This document shows, piece after piece, positions 1-8,738 of a stretch of 64,000 nucleotides of DNA; position 1 is the first letter of the stretch, and each line of letters starts with the position of its first letter. A model generated the notes under the pieces. It was not told the origin of the DNA. It made no database searches and saw only the letters and a list, made by a program, of their open reading frames with translations. The DNA comes from an uncultured Bacteroidales bacterium (GTDB lineage Bacteria; Bacteroidota; Bacteroidia; Bacteroidales; Bacteroidaceae), in the NCBI GenBank assembly GCA_902760345.1, contig CACWFY010000002.1, forward strand, positions 58,423 to 122,422, written 5' to 3'. Made by a program: the position numbers and the translations under genes.

Positions 1-1360
1 GCTGTTCTTTCAGCGTTGGTGTCTTGAATCCCTGGCTCCAGTTGGCTCTTATCCGCAGGTCTCTAAGACTGAGCATTGTTGATAATTTAGGGGATACGTG
101 CCAGCCAAACTGTTGGTTGCGCACAACTCGCAAACCACCTGTCAACTGTATTTTTGCTTGCTTGCTAAGGGCAGCCTGCCATTCGTCCTGCATATAGATT
201 GCTTCCGTGTTGTCGTTGGCTTCCATACCTTCAATACTGGTAGGAGCTTTCAGCCAGTCGTATCGGTACTCCATTCCAGCACTGAGCCTGTTGCTGTATG
301 GCAGTTCAAAGACTCCCTTGGCATGGGCCGTTACACGTTGCTGGTCGCTCTGTAGCTGTCGCTGACCTGGGAAATAGGGGAAGTCAAGCACCAGATTGCC
401 GTTGTTGTCAATTCCTTCAGTGGTTACAATCGATGTAAACTCGTGGAAGTATGCATGTTTGTTCCAGTCGACGTCCAGTGTAAGCAGGCTCTTCTTGCCA
501 GTCCATTTTCCACCAATGGCAGCCGAGGCATTCTTGTACTGCATATCATAGTAGGTAACATCGTATTTGGGATATTTGCCTTTAGGACGATAAATGGCAC
601 GTTGATGATAACTGCCCTCCATATACAGTTCAATGTTGGGACGTAACAGGTAAGTCAGTCGCTCGGCTATCTTCCAGTTTGTCTTGCGGTTGACGGTCAT
701 GCTACGTGAATCAGTAATAGCTGGTTCGAAATGTGATGTATATTCCGTTGCCGTATTCTGCCAACCATCAGTATGCTGCATGTGGAAATTGGTATATGAT
801 GACAGCTTCCCCCATCGCAGAGCCAATCCATTGTGCTGTCTGACATCGCCATAGCTGCCCACCCTGGTGGCGTTCTCCAAGAGCAGACCTTCGTCGTGCT
901 TCTTGGTAATGACATTTACCACGCCCGCAATAGCATCAGAACCATAAAGTGCGCTCGAAGCCCCTTTTACTATCTCGATTTTCTCAATATTCTGAGGGTC
1001 GATGAGTGAGAGGTCGTTCTCGCCACCCACATCGCCATGAATGCGCTTGCCGTCGATAAGTATCAGAATATAGCTATTGCCAAGGCCGTTCAGTTGCATC
1101 TGCGAACCCATATCGCCATCGTTGAAGGCAAAGGAGGCTGTCAGTCCAGAGAGAATATCCTCCAGACTCTTGCCACCATATTGGCGTAGCATCTTGTTGG
1201 TGATGACTTCCGTCTGCACAGGCGCATTCTTCAAAAGGTGTTGTGTACCAGTACCTGTTACAACCACCTCTTGCAAACTGTCTGAACGCCAGACGTCTGT
1301 CTGTGCACTTGCGCCAATAGCCAACAGTATCAGGCTAATAGCCAGTTTTAGTCTTTTCAT
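1..1360 (-). CDS. TonB-dependent outer-membrane receptor, BtuB-like, C-terminus outside window
   Basis: The reading frame runs from an ATG at 1360 to the left edge without a stop, about 453 codons. It begins with a signal peptide (MKRLKLAISLILLAIGASAQ), then a plug domain with the typical stretches GSQMQLNGLGNSYILILIDG, VKGASSALYGSDAIAGVVNV and IEKIEIVKG, and continues into beta-barrel strands. TonB-dependent receptors import scarce ligands across the outer membrane using ExbBD-TonB energy. The cobalamin riboswitch immediately upstream, and the divergent cob operon, point to corrinoid as the ligand. It is a different receptor from the btuB at 17292-19274. The barrel C-terminus is not visible, so family assignment rests on the plug and on context. 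Confidence 0.88.
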   Translation of the reverse strand, partial: MKRLKLAISLILLAIGASAQTDVWRSDSLQEVVVTGTGTQHLLKNAPVQTEVITNKMLRQYGGKSLEDILSGLTASFAFNDGDMGSQMQLNGLGNSYILILIDGKRIHGDVGGENDLSLIDPQNIEKIEIVKGASSALYGSDAIAGVVNVITKKHDEGLLLENATRVGSYGDVRQHNGLALRWGKLSSYTNFHMQHTDGWQNTATEYTSHFEPAITDSRSMTVNRKTNWKIAERLTYLLRPNIELYMEGSYHQRAIYRPKGKYPKYDVTYYDMQYKNASAAIGGKWTGKKSLLTLDVDWNKHAYFHEFTSIVTTEGIDNNGNLVLDFPYFPGQRQLQSDQQRVTAHAKGVFELPYSNRLSAGMEYRYDWLKAPTSIEGMEANDNTEAIYMQDEWQAALSKQAKIQLTGGLRVVRNQQFGWHVSPKLSTMLSLRDLRIRANWSQGFKTPTLKEQ

Positions 1361-1414
1361 ATCAAATCATTCCTTTACGCATCGCTAACTCCTGAACGAG
1401 CGTCCTCATTGTTT

Positions 1415-1600
1415 GATAGGCAGGTCTTCTGACTTTCCCCAGTCTGCTTTACCTTCCCGACTTCTATTAATTGTCAATTCGTCAGTGGCGTTATACAAGC
1501 AGACCCTTTCAAGGGGGATTACAGCTGCAGGTACAGTTCCGGACTCTCACCGGATTCCCTTACATCAGGCGGTATCCTACCGTCTGATTGCCATATTTTT
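1415..1600 (-). ncRNA. Cobalamin riboswitch upstream of the left-edge TonB receptor
   Basis: On the minus strand the B12 box GTCAGAAGACCTGCC lies at 1433-1419, and the aptamer core with the GAGAGTCCGG-like and CTGCAGCTGTAATCCCCC elements lies further 5' (about 1580-1510). These are conserved parts of the adenosylcobalamin riboswitch. It lies between the minus-strand promoter at 1605-1612 and the receptor start at 1360. It is therefore expected to shut off the receptor when cobalamin is plentiful. One variable arm carries a single copy of the AATTGACAATT motif that forms repeat arrays elsewhere in the window. Confidence 0.93.
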
Positions 1601-1604
1601 GCTG

Positions 1605-1612
1605 CAAAGATA
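1605..1612 (-). promoter_or_regulatory. Bacteroidetes -7 promoter element for the riboswitch/TonB transcript
   Basis: On the minus strand this reads TATCTTTG, matching the TAnnTTTG -7 consensus of the Bacteroidetes primary sigma factor. It sits just 5' of the aptamer, so transcription should start at about 1597. Confidence 0.7.
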
Positions 1613-1686
1613 CAAAATAAAGTGAAAAGTGAAGAGTTTAAGGTAAAAAAAATACGACTGTTGTGTAAAATAATGCAAAAAGTATG

Positions 1687-1694
1687 TATCTTTG
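1687..1694 (+). promoter_or_regulatory. -7 promoter element of the cob operon
   Basis: TATCTTTG matches TAnnTTTG. It ends five bases before the cobB ATG at 1699, so the transcript should be leaderless or nearly so. It also rules out the in-frame ATG at 1684, which lies upstream of the element. The element is about 75 bp from the divergent riboswitch promoter, and no riboswitch lies between it and cobB. Confidence 0.65.
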
Positions 1695-1698
1695 CGGC

Positions 1699-2997
1699 AT
1701 GAAGTCGAGTTTGATGATAGCAGCACCCACCAGCGGCTCTGGCAAAACAACCATAGCCCGTGGGCTGATGGCCCTTCTCATGCAGAAGGGCTTTGTGGTG
1801 CAACCTTTCAAATGTGGGCCTGACTATATCGACACGAAGTTTCATGAGGCGGTGTGCGGACGCCCTAGCATTAATCTCGACACGTTTATGGCGACGCCAG
1901 AACATGTACGAGAGCTCTTTGAATATTATGGCAAGGACGCTGATGTCCGTATCGTAGAGGGTATGATGGGCTTGTTCGATGGTTACGACCGCGACAAGGG
2001 CTCATCGGCAGAGATAGCGCAGGTGCTGGATATTCCTGTCGTATTAGTGGTTGATGCGAAGTCATCGGCCTATTCAATGGCGCCATTGCTGTCCGGCTTT
2101 ATCAACTTCAAGAAAGAGGTGCGCATCGCGGGCGTTATATTTAATAAGGTAGGAAGCGAGAAGCATCTTAAAATGTTGCAAGAGGTGTGCGACGACCTCG
2201 GCGTAGCTTGTTTCGGCTATCTGCCAAAATCAGCAGGACTTGAGCAAAGCTCACGCTATCTTGGTCTTGATTTTTCAGAAGAGGCGGAGACCACCGACTT
2301 GCTGCAACTGCTGGAGCAGTCAGTCGATTGGGAAAGGCTGCTACTGCTTTCGTCCGACGTTAGCGGACTGTTAGTCCGACGGCAGCGGACTGTCAGTCCG
2401 ACAGTAGCGGACTGTGAGTCCGACAGCAACGGACTTTCTGCTCTCATAGCTCACAACGACGAGAGTTTCACGTTTCTTTATCAAGAAGCCCTTGACTGTT
2501 TCTCGTCTATCAGGTTCTTCGACCCAGAAAAAGATGTACCTAACCTTGATGATGTCGATTTGCTCTACCTGCCTGGTGGCTATCCAGAGAAGCATCTGGA
2601 GGCATTGGTTAAGAATGAAGCCTGCAGGAGTGCTATCAGGGATTTTGCAGATAGTGGCGGACGCATCCAAGCAGAATGCGGCGGTATGATGTATCTCTGC
2701 GCAAAGATTGTGACTGACGATGGCGAGTATCCTATGTGCGGTGTGCTTCCCTATACGATTACAGCCCGCAAGGCTGACAGAAAACTATCTTTGGGCTATC
2801 GTCAGTTTGTGCTAGATGGTAAAGAATATCGCGGTCATGAGTTCCACTATACCCAGTTCTTAGACGATACACCAAAGTCTATCGTTCAAGTCTACAATGC
2901 CAAGGGCGAGCCTGTGCCCACCCCTGTGTTCAGATATAAGAATGTATTTGCAAGCTATACGCACCTCTATGCGGGCTTCGTCCTAAATGAGAAATGA
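1699..2997 (+). CDS. cobB: Cobyrinate a,c-diamide synthase
   Basis: CbiA/CobB amidates the a and c carboxylates of the corrin ring using glutamine and ATP. The N-terminal CbiA domain has the P-loop APTSGSGKTT (residues 9-18) and GPDYID. The C-terminal type-1 glutamine amidotransferase has YLPGGYPE, the nucleophile in AECGGMMYL and the histidine in GHEFHYTQF. The 432-residue length is normal. I chose 1699 because the upstream ATG precedes the promoter element. The linker between the domains contains a tandem array of 22-bp palindromic units (2351-2435) absent from typical family members. The last codons and stop fall in a 7-nt repeat shared with the cobQ start. It is the first gene of the seven-gene cob operon. 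Confidence 0.95.
   Translation: MKSSLMIAAPTSGSGKTTIARGLMALLMQKGFVVQPFKCGPDYIDTKFHEAVCGRPSINLDTFMATPEHVRELFEYYGKDADVRIVEGMMGLFDGYDRDKGSSAEIAQVLDIPVVLVVDAKSSAYSMAPLLSGFINFKKEVRIAGVIFNKVGSEKHLKMLQEVCDDLGVACFGYLPKSAGLEQSSRYLGLDFSEEAETTDLLQLLEQSVDWERLLLLSSDVSGLLVRRQRTVSPTVADCESDSNGLSALIAHNDESFTFLYQEALDCFSSIRFFDPEKDVPNLDDVDLLYLPGGYPEKHLEALVKNEACRSAIRDFADSGGRIQAECGGMMYLCAKIVTDDGEYPMCGVLPYTITARKADRKLSLGYRQFVLDGKEYRGHEFHYTQFLDDTPKSIVQVYNAKGEPVPTPVFRYKNVFASYTHLYAGFVLNEK
2351..2435 (+). repeat. 22-bp palindromic tandem repeat inside cobB
   Basis: Three full units at 2362-2383, 2384-2405 and 2406-2427 alternate the half-units AGCGGACTGTN and AGTCCGACNNN, with a half unit before and a partial one after. 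Each CGGACT/AGTCCG pair can form a small hairpin. Three 22-bp units make 66 bp, so the reading frame is kept, but a change of one unit would shift it. They encode the interdomain linker. Confidence 0.9.
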
Positions 2998-3016
2998 GAA
3001 ATGAGGAATGAAAAAT
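2986..3016 (+). repeat. Heptanucleotide array spanning the cobB stop and cobQ start
   Basis: Degenerate AATGAGA units with 7-nt period contain both the cobB TGA (2995-2997) and the cobQ ATG (3001). Confidence 0.8.
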
Positions 3017-4437
3017 TACATCCCATCATGCTGGCCGGAACAGGTAGCGACGTTGGCAAGAGCATCCTTGCGGCGGCGCTCTGTCGTATATTCAAGCAGG
3101 ACGGCTACGCCCCTGCTCCTTTCAAGGCACAGAATATGGCGCTCAACTCTTACGCAACACCTGAGGGATTCGAGATTGGTCGTGCACAGGCTGTTCAAGC
3201 GGAAGCGGCCGGCATTCCTTGTCATACGGATATGAACCCGCTGCTGTTGAAACCACAGAGCGACCATACCTCGCAGGTGATTCTTAACGGCAAACCCATT
3301 GGCAACAAGGATGCGTATGACTACTGGCGACGTGGCACCTCTGATATCGATTTCCGCAAGGAGGTGTGTGCTGCCTTCAATCGTTTAGCCACCAAGTACA
3401 ATCCCGTCGTAATGGAAGGGGCTGGCAGCATTGCAGAGATTAACCTAAAAGACAGAGACTTAGTGAATCTCTCGATGGCTCGCCACGCAAAGGCGGATGT
3501 GATTCTGGTGGGCGACATCGACCGAGGCGGCGTCTTCGCCTCTGTCTACGGTAGCATCATGTTGCAGACACCAGAAGACCGAAAACTCATCAAAGGCATT
3601 ATCATCAATAAATTCAGAGGCGATATGCGACTCTTTGCTGAAGGCCGCAAAATGTTGGAGGATATCTGTGGCATCCCCGTCCTTGGTGTCGTACCTTATT
3701 TCAAAGACATCTATATCGAGGAGGAAGACTCTGTAAGTCTTGAAAAGAAACAGCGTGAACTGGCTGAGGGCAAGGTAAACATAGCCGTAGTACTCCTGCG
3801 ACACATTTCAAACTTCACCGACTTTGACACTTTGGAGCGCGACTCTCGCGTGAACCTCTTTTACACTAATAATGTGTCTGACATCCAAAGGGCAGACATC
3901 ATCATTCTGCCTGGCACGAAGGCCACACTTGACGACCTTCTGGAGCTGCGTCGCAACGGTTGTGCGCAGGCCATCCAACGCGCTCATCGCGATGGAAAGA
4001 TGGTGATTGGCATCTGTGGCGGCTATCAGATGTTGGGACAGACGGTGAGCGACCCGCAACATCTGGAAGGCGACATTGAGCATTTGCCAGGACTAGGGCT
4101 CTTACCTATCCACACTACCATGACGCCCGAGAAGACCACCCAACAGGTTACCTTCCAGTTCGAAGGTCATACGTGTCAAGGCTACGAGATTCATCAGGGC
4201 GTCAGCGACACAAAGGAAGCCATCCTTCAGACCGACCATTGCATCGGCACCTATATCCACGGTTTTCTCGACAATGCACCCGTCACCGAATATCTGCTGA
4301 AAGAAAAAGCCATTGACGCTACTCCTGTACAGAGCTATGCCGACTTTAAGGAACAACAATACGACAAGCTTGCTGAGCATGTGCGCCAATATGTGGATAT
4401 GGAACGAATTTACCAAATTCTGACAACTCATGATTAA
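3001..4437 (+). CDS. cobQ: Adenosylcobyric acid synthase (glutamine-hydrolysing)
   Basis: CobQ/CbiP amidates the b, d, e and g positions of adenosylcobyrinate a,c-diamide to give adenosylcobyric acid. The 478-residue protein has the P-loop-like MLAGTGSDVGKS near the N-terminus, the family signature KAQNMALNSY and QSDHTSQV, and a C-terminal amidotransferase domain with the catalytic cysteine in IGICGGYQMLGQ and a late histidine in GTYIHGF. The ATG at 3001 is three bases after the cobB stop, and the first codons lie in the repeat that spans the junction. The 3' end overlaps cobD by 8 bp, which suggests translational coupling. Confidence 0.96.
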   Translation: MRNEKLHPIMLAGTGSDVGKSILAAALCRIFKQDGYAPAPFKAQNMALNSYATPEGFEIGRAQAVQAEAAGIPCHTDMNPLLLKPQSDHTSQVILNGKPIGNKDAYDYWRRGTSDIDFRKEVCAAFNRLATKYNPVVMEGAGSIAEINLKDRDLVNLSMARHAKADVILVGDIDRGGVFASVYGSIMLQTPEDRKLIKGIIINKFRGDMRLFAEGRKMLEDICGIPVLGVVPYFKDIYIEEEDSVSLEKKQRELAEGKVNIAVVLLRHISNFTDFDTLERDSRVNLFYTNNVSDIQRADIIILPGTKATLDDLLELRRNGCAQAIQRAHRDGKMVIGICGGYQMLGQTVSDPQHLEGDIEHLPGLGLLPIHTTMTPEKTTQQVTFQFEGHTCQGYEIHQGVSDTKEAILQTDHCIGTYIHGFLDNAPVTEYLLKEKAIDATPVQSYADFKEQQYDKLAEHVRQYVDMERIYQILTTHD

Positions 4438-5431
4438 CGGACACGGCGATGATACATATCAATACGAAGGAATCACGAGCGATTTCTCGTCGAACATCTG
4501 CGTTCATGACAGCCATCGGGAATTGATGAATCATCTTGCGGCTCATCCAGAGCTGATTAGTCATTATCCGCAGCCGGAGGCTTGGTCGCTGGAAAAGATG
4601 ATAGCCGAGCATTACAAGATAGCCCCACAAAATGTTATCGTAACAAGTGGCGCTACAGAAGCCATCTATCTTATCGCACAGACTTTCGGTATGCATCCCG
4701 TCATCCCTACCCCAACATTTAGCGAGTACGAAGATGCATGCAATATGTTTCCTCGCTCTGCCGACATTGTAGATATTGGTTCCAGAAACAAGAAACAGGA
4801 TACAATGCTATGGCTTTGTAACCCTAACAACCCCACTGGAGAGGTTTACGATCAACTATACATCGACAGGATGATGGCTGAATATGATTTGCTGGTGCTG
4901 GACCTCAGTTATGAGAACTACACAGATGCTCATATCATGAACCCACGCTGGGGATGTCGCACGCCGTATTCCATTCAGATTCATTCTATGACGAAGAGTT
5001 ATGCAGTGCCTGGACTGCGACTTGGTTATATCACCGCTCATGAGATTCTGACAGCGCAAATCCGCCAACATCTGCGTCCTTGGAGCGTATCAGCACTTGC
5101 GATAGAGGCTGGTAAATATCTATTGGAGCACGATGAACTTATCTGTAAGCCTGACCTTCGCGAGGCGCAACGACTTGCAAAAGAATTAGAACAGATTTGG
5201 GGTATTGTAGTGACCCCGTCTCAAACAAATTTCATGCTTTGCAGACTGGTTCATCATACAGCAGCAGAATTGAAAGACTATTTAGCACAAGAGCATCATC
5301 TACTGATTCGCGATGCATCAAACTTCCGAGGATTAACACCTCACCATTTTCGTGTTGCTTCACAAACACCAGCAGAAAACGATGCATTGGTGGATGCCAT
5401 CAAGCAATTTATCACTTTGAAGAATGGATAG
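4430..5431 (+). CDS. cobD: L-threonine-O-3-phosphate decarboxylase, aminotransferase fold
   Basis: CobD is a PLP enzyme that makes (R)-1-amino-2-propanol phosphate, the linker of the nucleotide loop. The protein shows the aspartate-aminotransferase fold: VTSGATEAIYL near residue 65, LCNPNNPTG, and the PLP lysine in SMTKSYAVPGLRLGY. Length is 333 residues, slightly shorter than enteric CobD (about 364). A HisC-type aminotransferase is the main alternative. The position between cobQ and cbiB, with 8-bp overlaps on both sides, favours CobD, and a dedicated hisC exists at 24875-25909. Confidence 0.88.
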   Translation: MINGHGDDTYQYEGITSDFSSNICVHDSHRELMNHLAAHPELISHYPQPEAWSLEKMIAEHYKIAPQNVIVTSGATEAIYLIAQTFGMHPVIPTPTFSEYEDACNMFPRSADIVDIGSRNKKQDTMLWLCNPNNPTGEVYDQLYIDRMMAEYDLLVLDLSYENYTDAHIMNPRWGCRTPYSIQIHSMTKSYAVPGLRLGYITAHEILTAQIRQHLRPWSVSALAIEAGKYLLEHDELICKPDLREAQRLAKELEQIWGIVVTPSQTNFMLCRLVHHTAAELKDYLAQEHHLLIRDASNFRGLTPHHFRVASQTPAENDALVDAIKQFITLKNG

Positions 5432-6416
5432 TTGGATGATTTATATATTACCCCTCCTAATTGGATGGTTGCTCGACCTCATTCTTGGTGACCCCTCATG
5501 GCTACCACATCCTATTGTGGGTTTCGGCAAGATGATTGCCTTTGGCGAGCATCGCCTTAACAAAGGTAGTCATCGAAAACTGAAAGGGGCTTTGATGACC
5601 ATCTTCCTTATCGTTTTTATCTTTGTAGTCGTATGGCTCATCCGTACTGCTATCTTCTCCCTTTCTTCCCCCTTCCATCTCCCTTCCATCTCCCTTGCTA
5701 CGCCCTTCCTATGCCCTTCCTTGGATAATCCTTATTTACTCATTCTATTTGATGCAGTTCTCATCTTTTATTGTCTGGCTGGAACAACATTGATTCGTGA
5801 GGTACGAGAAGTATTTCTGGCTCTCGACCGTTCGCTGGAAGAAGGACGAAAGCAGGTTGCTCGTATCGTAGGACGCGACACTTCGGAACTCTCTGCCCAG
5901 GAGGTGCGGACAGCAGCCCTCGAAACACTTGCCGAGAATCTTAGCGATGGCGTCATCGCCCCCTTGTTCTGGTACACCATCCTTGGTGTGCCTGGCATGC
6001 TGGCCTATAAAATGATTAATACTCTCGATTCAATGATTGGCTACAAAACAGAACGCTATCGTGACTTTGGCTGTTGGGCAGCACATATCGACGACATTGC
6101 CAACTATATCCCCGCCCGTCTTACGGCTCTGCTGATGGTTATTGCTGCTGGCAAACCACAGCTGGTAAAATTCGTTTGGCGTAACGGACGGAAACATGCT
6201 TCGCCCAATAGTGGCTATCCAGAAGCAGCATTGGCCGGCATCCTCAATTGTCGTTTTGGCGGACCGCACTACTATTTCGGAGAATTATTCGACAAACCGT
6301 ATATTGGCGAGAATGCCCGTGAGTTGACTACTGCTGATATGCAGAAGGCCGTACGCATCAACCGTACGGCAGAAGTGCTCGCCATTATAATAATAACCGT
6401 CATTTACTGTCTATGA
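5424..6416 (+). CDS. cbiB: Adenosylcobinamide-phosphate synthase, integral membrane
   Basis: CbiB joins aminopropanol (phosphate) to adenosylcobyric acid in the inner membrane. It shows the family start LLIGWLLDLILGDPSWLPHP, several hydrophobic spans, and the conserved LAENLSDGVIAPLFWY and MINTLDSMIGYK. Length is 330 residues. The ATG at 5424 overlaps cobD by 8 bp; a second ATG at 5436 is possible. A pyrimidine-rich 11-nt repeat (5670-5720) encodes a Pro/Ser/Leu-rich insert in the loop after an early membrane segment. The 3' end overlaps cobU by 4 bp (ATGA). Confidence 0.95.
   Translation: MDSWMIYILPLLIGWLLDLILGDPSWLPHPIVGFGKMIAFGEHRLNKGSHRKLKGALMTIFLIVFIFVVVWLIRTAIFSLSSPFHLPSISLATPFLCPSLDNPYLLILFDAVLIFYCLAGTTLIREVREVFLALDRSLEEGRKQVARIVGRDTSELSAQEVRTAALETLAENLSDGVIAPLFWYTILGVPGMLAYKMINTLDSMIGYKTERYRDFGCWAAHIDDIANYIPARLTALLMVIAAGKPQLVKFVWRNGRKHASPNSGYPEAALAGILNCRFGGPHYYFGELFDKPYIGENARELTTADMQKAVRINRTAEVLAIIIITVIYCL
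5670..5720 (+). repeat. 11-nt tandem repeat inside cbiB
   Basis: Units CCCTTCCATCT, CCCTTCCATCT, CCCTTGCTACG and CCCTTCCTATG plus a partial fifth, each 11 bp. The unit is not a multiple of three, so copy-number change by one would break the frame. Confidence 0.85.
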
Positions 6417-6922
6417 AGAAAGTGATATTGATTACAGGTGGTGCCCGTTCAGGCAAGAGCCGATACGCTGAAGAGCTTGCTCTGTCGCTAAGTAAGACTC
6501 CTGTCTATGTAGCTACGGCCCACGTGTGGGACGATGAATTCCGTGAACGGGTGAAGAAACATCAGGAACGACGAGGACCAGAGTGGACAAACATCGAAGA
6601 AGAGAAGCAATTGAGCAAGCTTAATCTCACAGGAAGAGTTGCTGTCATCGACTGCATCACCCTGTGGTGTACCAACTTTTTCTTTGAGTTGCAGAACGTG
6701 GACAAGGCGCTTGACGACTTGAAGCGTGAGTTCAATCAGTTTACGGCTCATGACGCTACTTACATCTTTGTAACCAACGAAATCGGTATGGGCGGGGTGA
6801 GCGAGAACGCCGTCCAGCGGAAGTTTACCGACCTGCAAGGATGGATGAACCAATACGTGGCCAGCCAAGCAGATGAGGTAATATTGATGGTGAGTGGAAT
6901 TCCTGTAAAAGTAAAAAGGTGA
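6413..6922 (+). CDS. cobU: Adenosylcobinamide kinase / adenosylcobinamide-phosphate guanylyltransferase
   Basis: CobU phosphorylates adenosylcobinamide and transfers GMP to give adenosylcobinamide-GDP, the activated half of the nucleotide loop. Visible motifs are the P-loop GGARSGKSRYAE (residues 9-20), YVATAHVWDDEF, the H-x(4)-RRG segment KHQERRGPEW, and NEIGMGGVSENAVQRKF. Length is 169 residues, close to the usual 170-180. The start overlaps the cbiB stop by 4 bp, and cobT begins 3 bp after the stop, so the genes are tightly coupled. Confidence 0.95.
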   Translation: MKKVILITGGARSGKSRYAEELALSLSKTPVYVATAHVWDDEFRERVKKHQERRGPEWTNIEEEKQLSKLNLTGRVAVIDCITLWCTNFFFELQNVDKALDDLKREFNQFTAHDATYIFVTNEIGMGGVSENAVQRKFTDLQGWMNQYVASQADEVILMVSGIPVKVKR

Positions 6923-6925
6923 AAA

Positions 6926-7975
6926 ATGAAAGAGTTTAAGATAGAAAGGCCTGATGAGGCAATGCGGCCTGCTATTCAGGACAAGATTGACAACCTGAAT
7001 AAGCCCAAAGGTTCGTTGGGTGTTTTGGAAGAGTTAGCACTGCAGGTGTGTCTGATTCAGCAGACGCTCACTCCCTCGTTGGCTCATCCCTGTCACCTTC
7101 TTCTGGGTGGCGATCATGGCATAGAGCGTGAGGGCGTCAGTGTGTCGCCGCGTGAAGTCACTTGGCAACAGATGATCAACTTCACGAAGGGTGGAGGAGG
7201 GGTCAATATGTTTTGTCGCCAACATGGTTTCCACCTGCGCATCGTCGATGTGGGTGTAGACCATGATCTCACTGCCATTCCTGGTATCATCAATCGCAAG
7301 ATAGCCCGTGGCACTCGCAACTTCCTCTATGAACCTGCAATGTCGGAGGGAGAGTTTGACAAAGCTATTGAAGTAGGCGTTTCGTTGGTGGATGACTGCA
7401 TCAATGAGGGCTGCGAGGTGCTTTGTATTGGCGAGATGGGCATTGGAAATACCTCTCCATCAAGCATCTGGATGAGTCTTTTCTGCAATATTCCTCTCGA
7501 CGAATGTATTGGTGCCGGTGCAGGCCTCGACTCTCCTGGCATCCACCATAAGCGCGAAGTGCTGGCAGCCTCAGTCGCAAGGTATCAATCCCTCCTCCCT
7601 CCTCCCTCCTCCCTCCTCACTCTTCTCCGCTACTTTGGTGGCTTCGAGATGATTGCGGCCATCGGAGCCATGTTGCGGGCTGCCGAGCAACACCTTATTA
7701 TAATGATTGACGGATTTATTATGACGGCCTGTGCTCTTGCCGCCTGTCGGCTCTATCCCTCAGCACAGAGCTATATGGTTTTCGGACATTGTGGTGATGA
7801 AAGCGGACATCGTCGCATGCTTGATGCGATGGGCGCCAAGCCACTACTCTCATTAGGATTGAGGTTAGGCGAGGGTACAGGTGCCCTCTGTGCTTTTCCT
7901 ATCCTCGACTCTGCCGTACGTATGATTAACGAAATGAATAACTTCGACAATGCAAAAATCACTAAATACTTCTAA
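6926..7975 (+). CDS. cobT: Nicotinate-nucleotide-dimethylbenzimidazole phosphoribosyltransferase
   Basis: CobT activates the lower-ligand base by making alpha-ribazole phosphate from nicotinate mononucleotide. Motifs include LNKPKGSLGVLEELA, LLGGDHGIEREGVS, CIGEMGIGNT and the catalytic glutamate in LGLRLGEGTGA. Length is 349 residues. A pyrimidine heptanucleotide repeat (7590-7618) encodes a Leu/Pro/Ser run around residues 222-235, inserted between conserved blocks. The last 26 bp overlap the start of cobS. Confidence 0.95.
   Translation: MKEFKIERPDEAMRPAIQDKIDNLNKPKGSLGVLEELALQVCLIQQTLTPSLAHPCHLLLGGDHGIEREGVSVSPREVTWQQMINFTKGGGGVNMFCRQHGFHLRIVDVGVDHDLTAIPGIINRKIARGTRNFLYEPAMSEGEFDKAIEVGVSLVDDCINEGCEVLCIGEMGIGNTSPSSIWMSLFCNIPLDECIGAGAGLDSPGIHHKREVLAASVARYQSLLPPPSSLLTLLRYFGGFEMIAAIGAMLRAAEQHLIIMIDGFIMTACALAACRLYPSAQSYMVFGHCGDESGHRRMLDAMGAKPLLSLGLRLGEGTGALCAFPILDSAVRMINEMNNFDNAKITKYF
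7590..7618 (+). repeat. CCCTCCT heptanucleotide repeat inside cobT
   Basis: Four consecutive CCCTCCT units. The 7-bp period is not a multiple of three, so a one-unit change would truncate CobT. Confidence 0.85.
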
Positions 7976-8738
7976 ATTTTACGACCGCCTATGGGCGGCT
8001 CTTATCTTCTTCACCCGTCTGCCTTTCTGGCGTATCTATCAGCCGCCGAAGGAGGCCTATCAAGGTGTTGTGGAATTCTGGCCATTGGCTGGTTGGCTCA
8101 CGGCTGGCGTGATGGCGAGCGTGCTCTATGGCGCCTCGATGGTGTTCAACTATGAGATAGCCATCGTGTTGGCCATCGTCAGTCGTTTGCTGTTGACAGG
8201 CGCCCTGCACGAAGACGGGTTGGCAGACTTCTTCGATGGTTTCGGAGGCGGTGGACGAGACCGTCAGCGCATCCTCGACATTATGAAGGATTCGCACATC
8301 GGCACCTATGGTGTGCTGGCACTCATCGTCTATTTTGCATTACTATTCTTTGCCCTCCATTCTTTGGCACCCGCTGACGCTGCACTTGCTATCCTCGCCG
8401 TTGACCCATACGCCAAGATGGTGAGCGCCCAAGTGATACAGATGATGCCGTATGCCCGCACAGAAGAGACGGCCAAGAACAAGACCGTCTATCGCAAGTT
8501 CTCTGCGGCTGCTGGCATTGGTCTCGCCATACAAGGGCTATTGCCCATCAGCCTCTATCTTTGGTGGATGCAAGGGCGAATGGAATGGAGTGTACTTATC
8601 TTTCTGCCATGCCTGACGATGTACTTCCTCTACCTTTTCATCCGGCGTCGTTTGCGAGGCTACACAGGCGACTGTTGTGGTGCGCTTTTCCTACTCACCG
8701 AGCTTAGTGCCTATCTGGTGGTTTCCTATTTATGCTAA
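7950..8738 (+). CDS. cobS: Adenosylcobinamide-GDP ribazoletransferase (cobalamin synthase)
   Basis: CobS is an inner-membrane enzyme that joins adenosylcobinamide-GDP to alpha-ribazole (phosphate), the last condensation of the pathway. The protein of 262 residues has several hydrophobic segments and the metal-binding signature EDGLADFFDGFGGG followed by MKDSHIGTYGVLAL. The start, FFTRLPFW with upstream MQKSLNTSKF, overlaps cobT by 26 bp. The 3' end overlaps the convergent recQ by 9 bp, so no operon terminator fits between them. No cobC follows. Confidence 0.94.
   Translation: MQKSLNTSKFYDRLWAALIFFTRLPFWRIYQPPKEAYQGVVEFWPLAGWLTAGVMASVLYGASMVFNYEIAIVLAIVSRLLLTGALHEDGLADFFDGFGGGGRDRQRILDIMKDSHIGTYGVLALIVYFALLFFALHSLAPADAALAILAVDPYAKMVSAQVIQMMPYARTEETAKNKTVYRKFSAAAGIGLAIQGLLPISLYLWWMQGRMEWSVLIFLPCLTMYFLYLFIRRRLRGYTGDCCGALFLLTELSAYLVVSYLC

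Noticed and set aside
1684-1698. Upstream ATG for cobB
   Set aside because: It precedes and overlaps the -7 promoter element and adds five residues before the conserved start.
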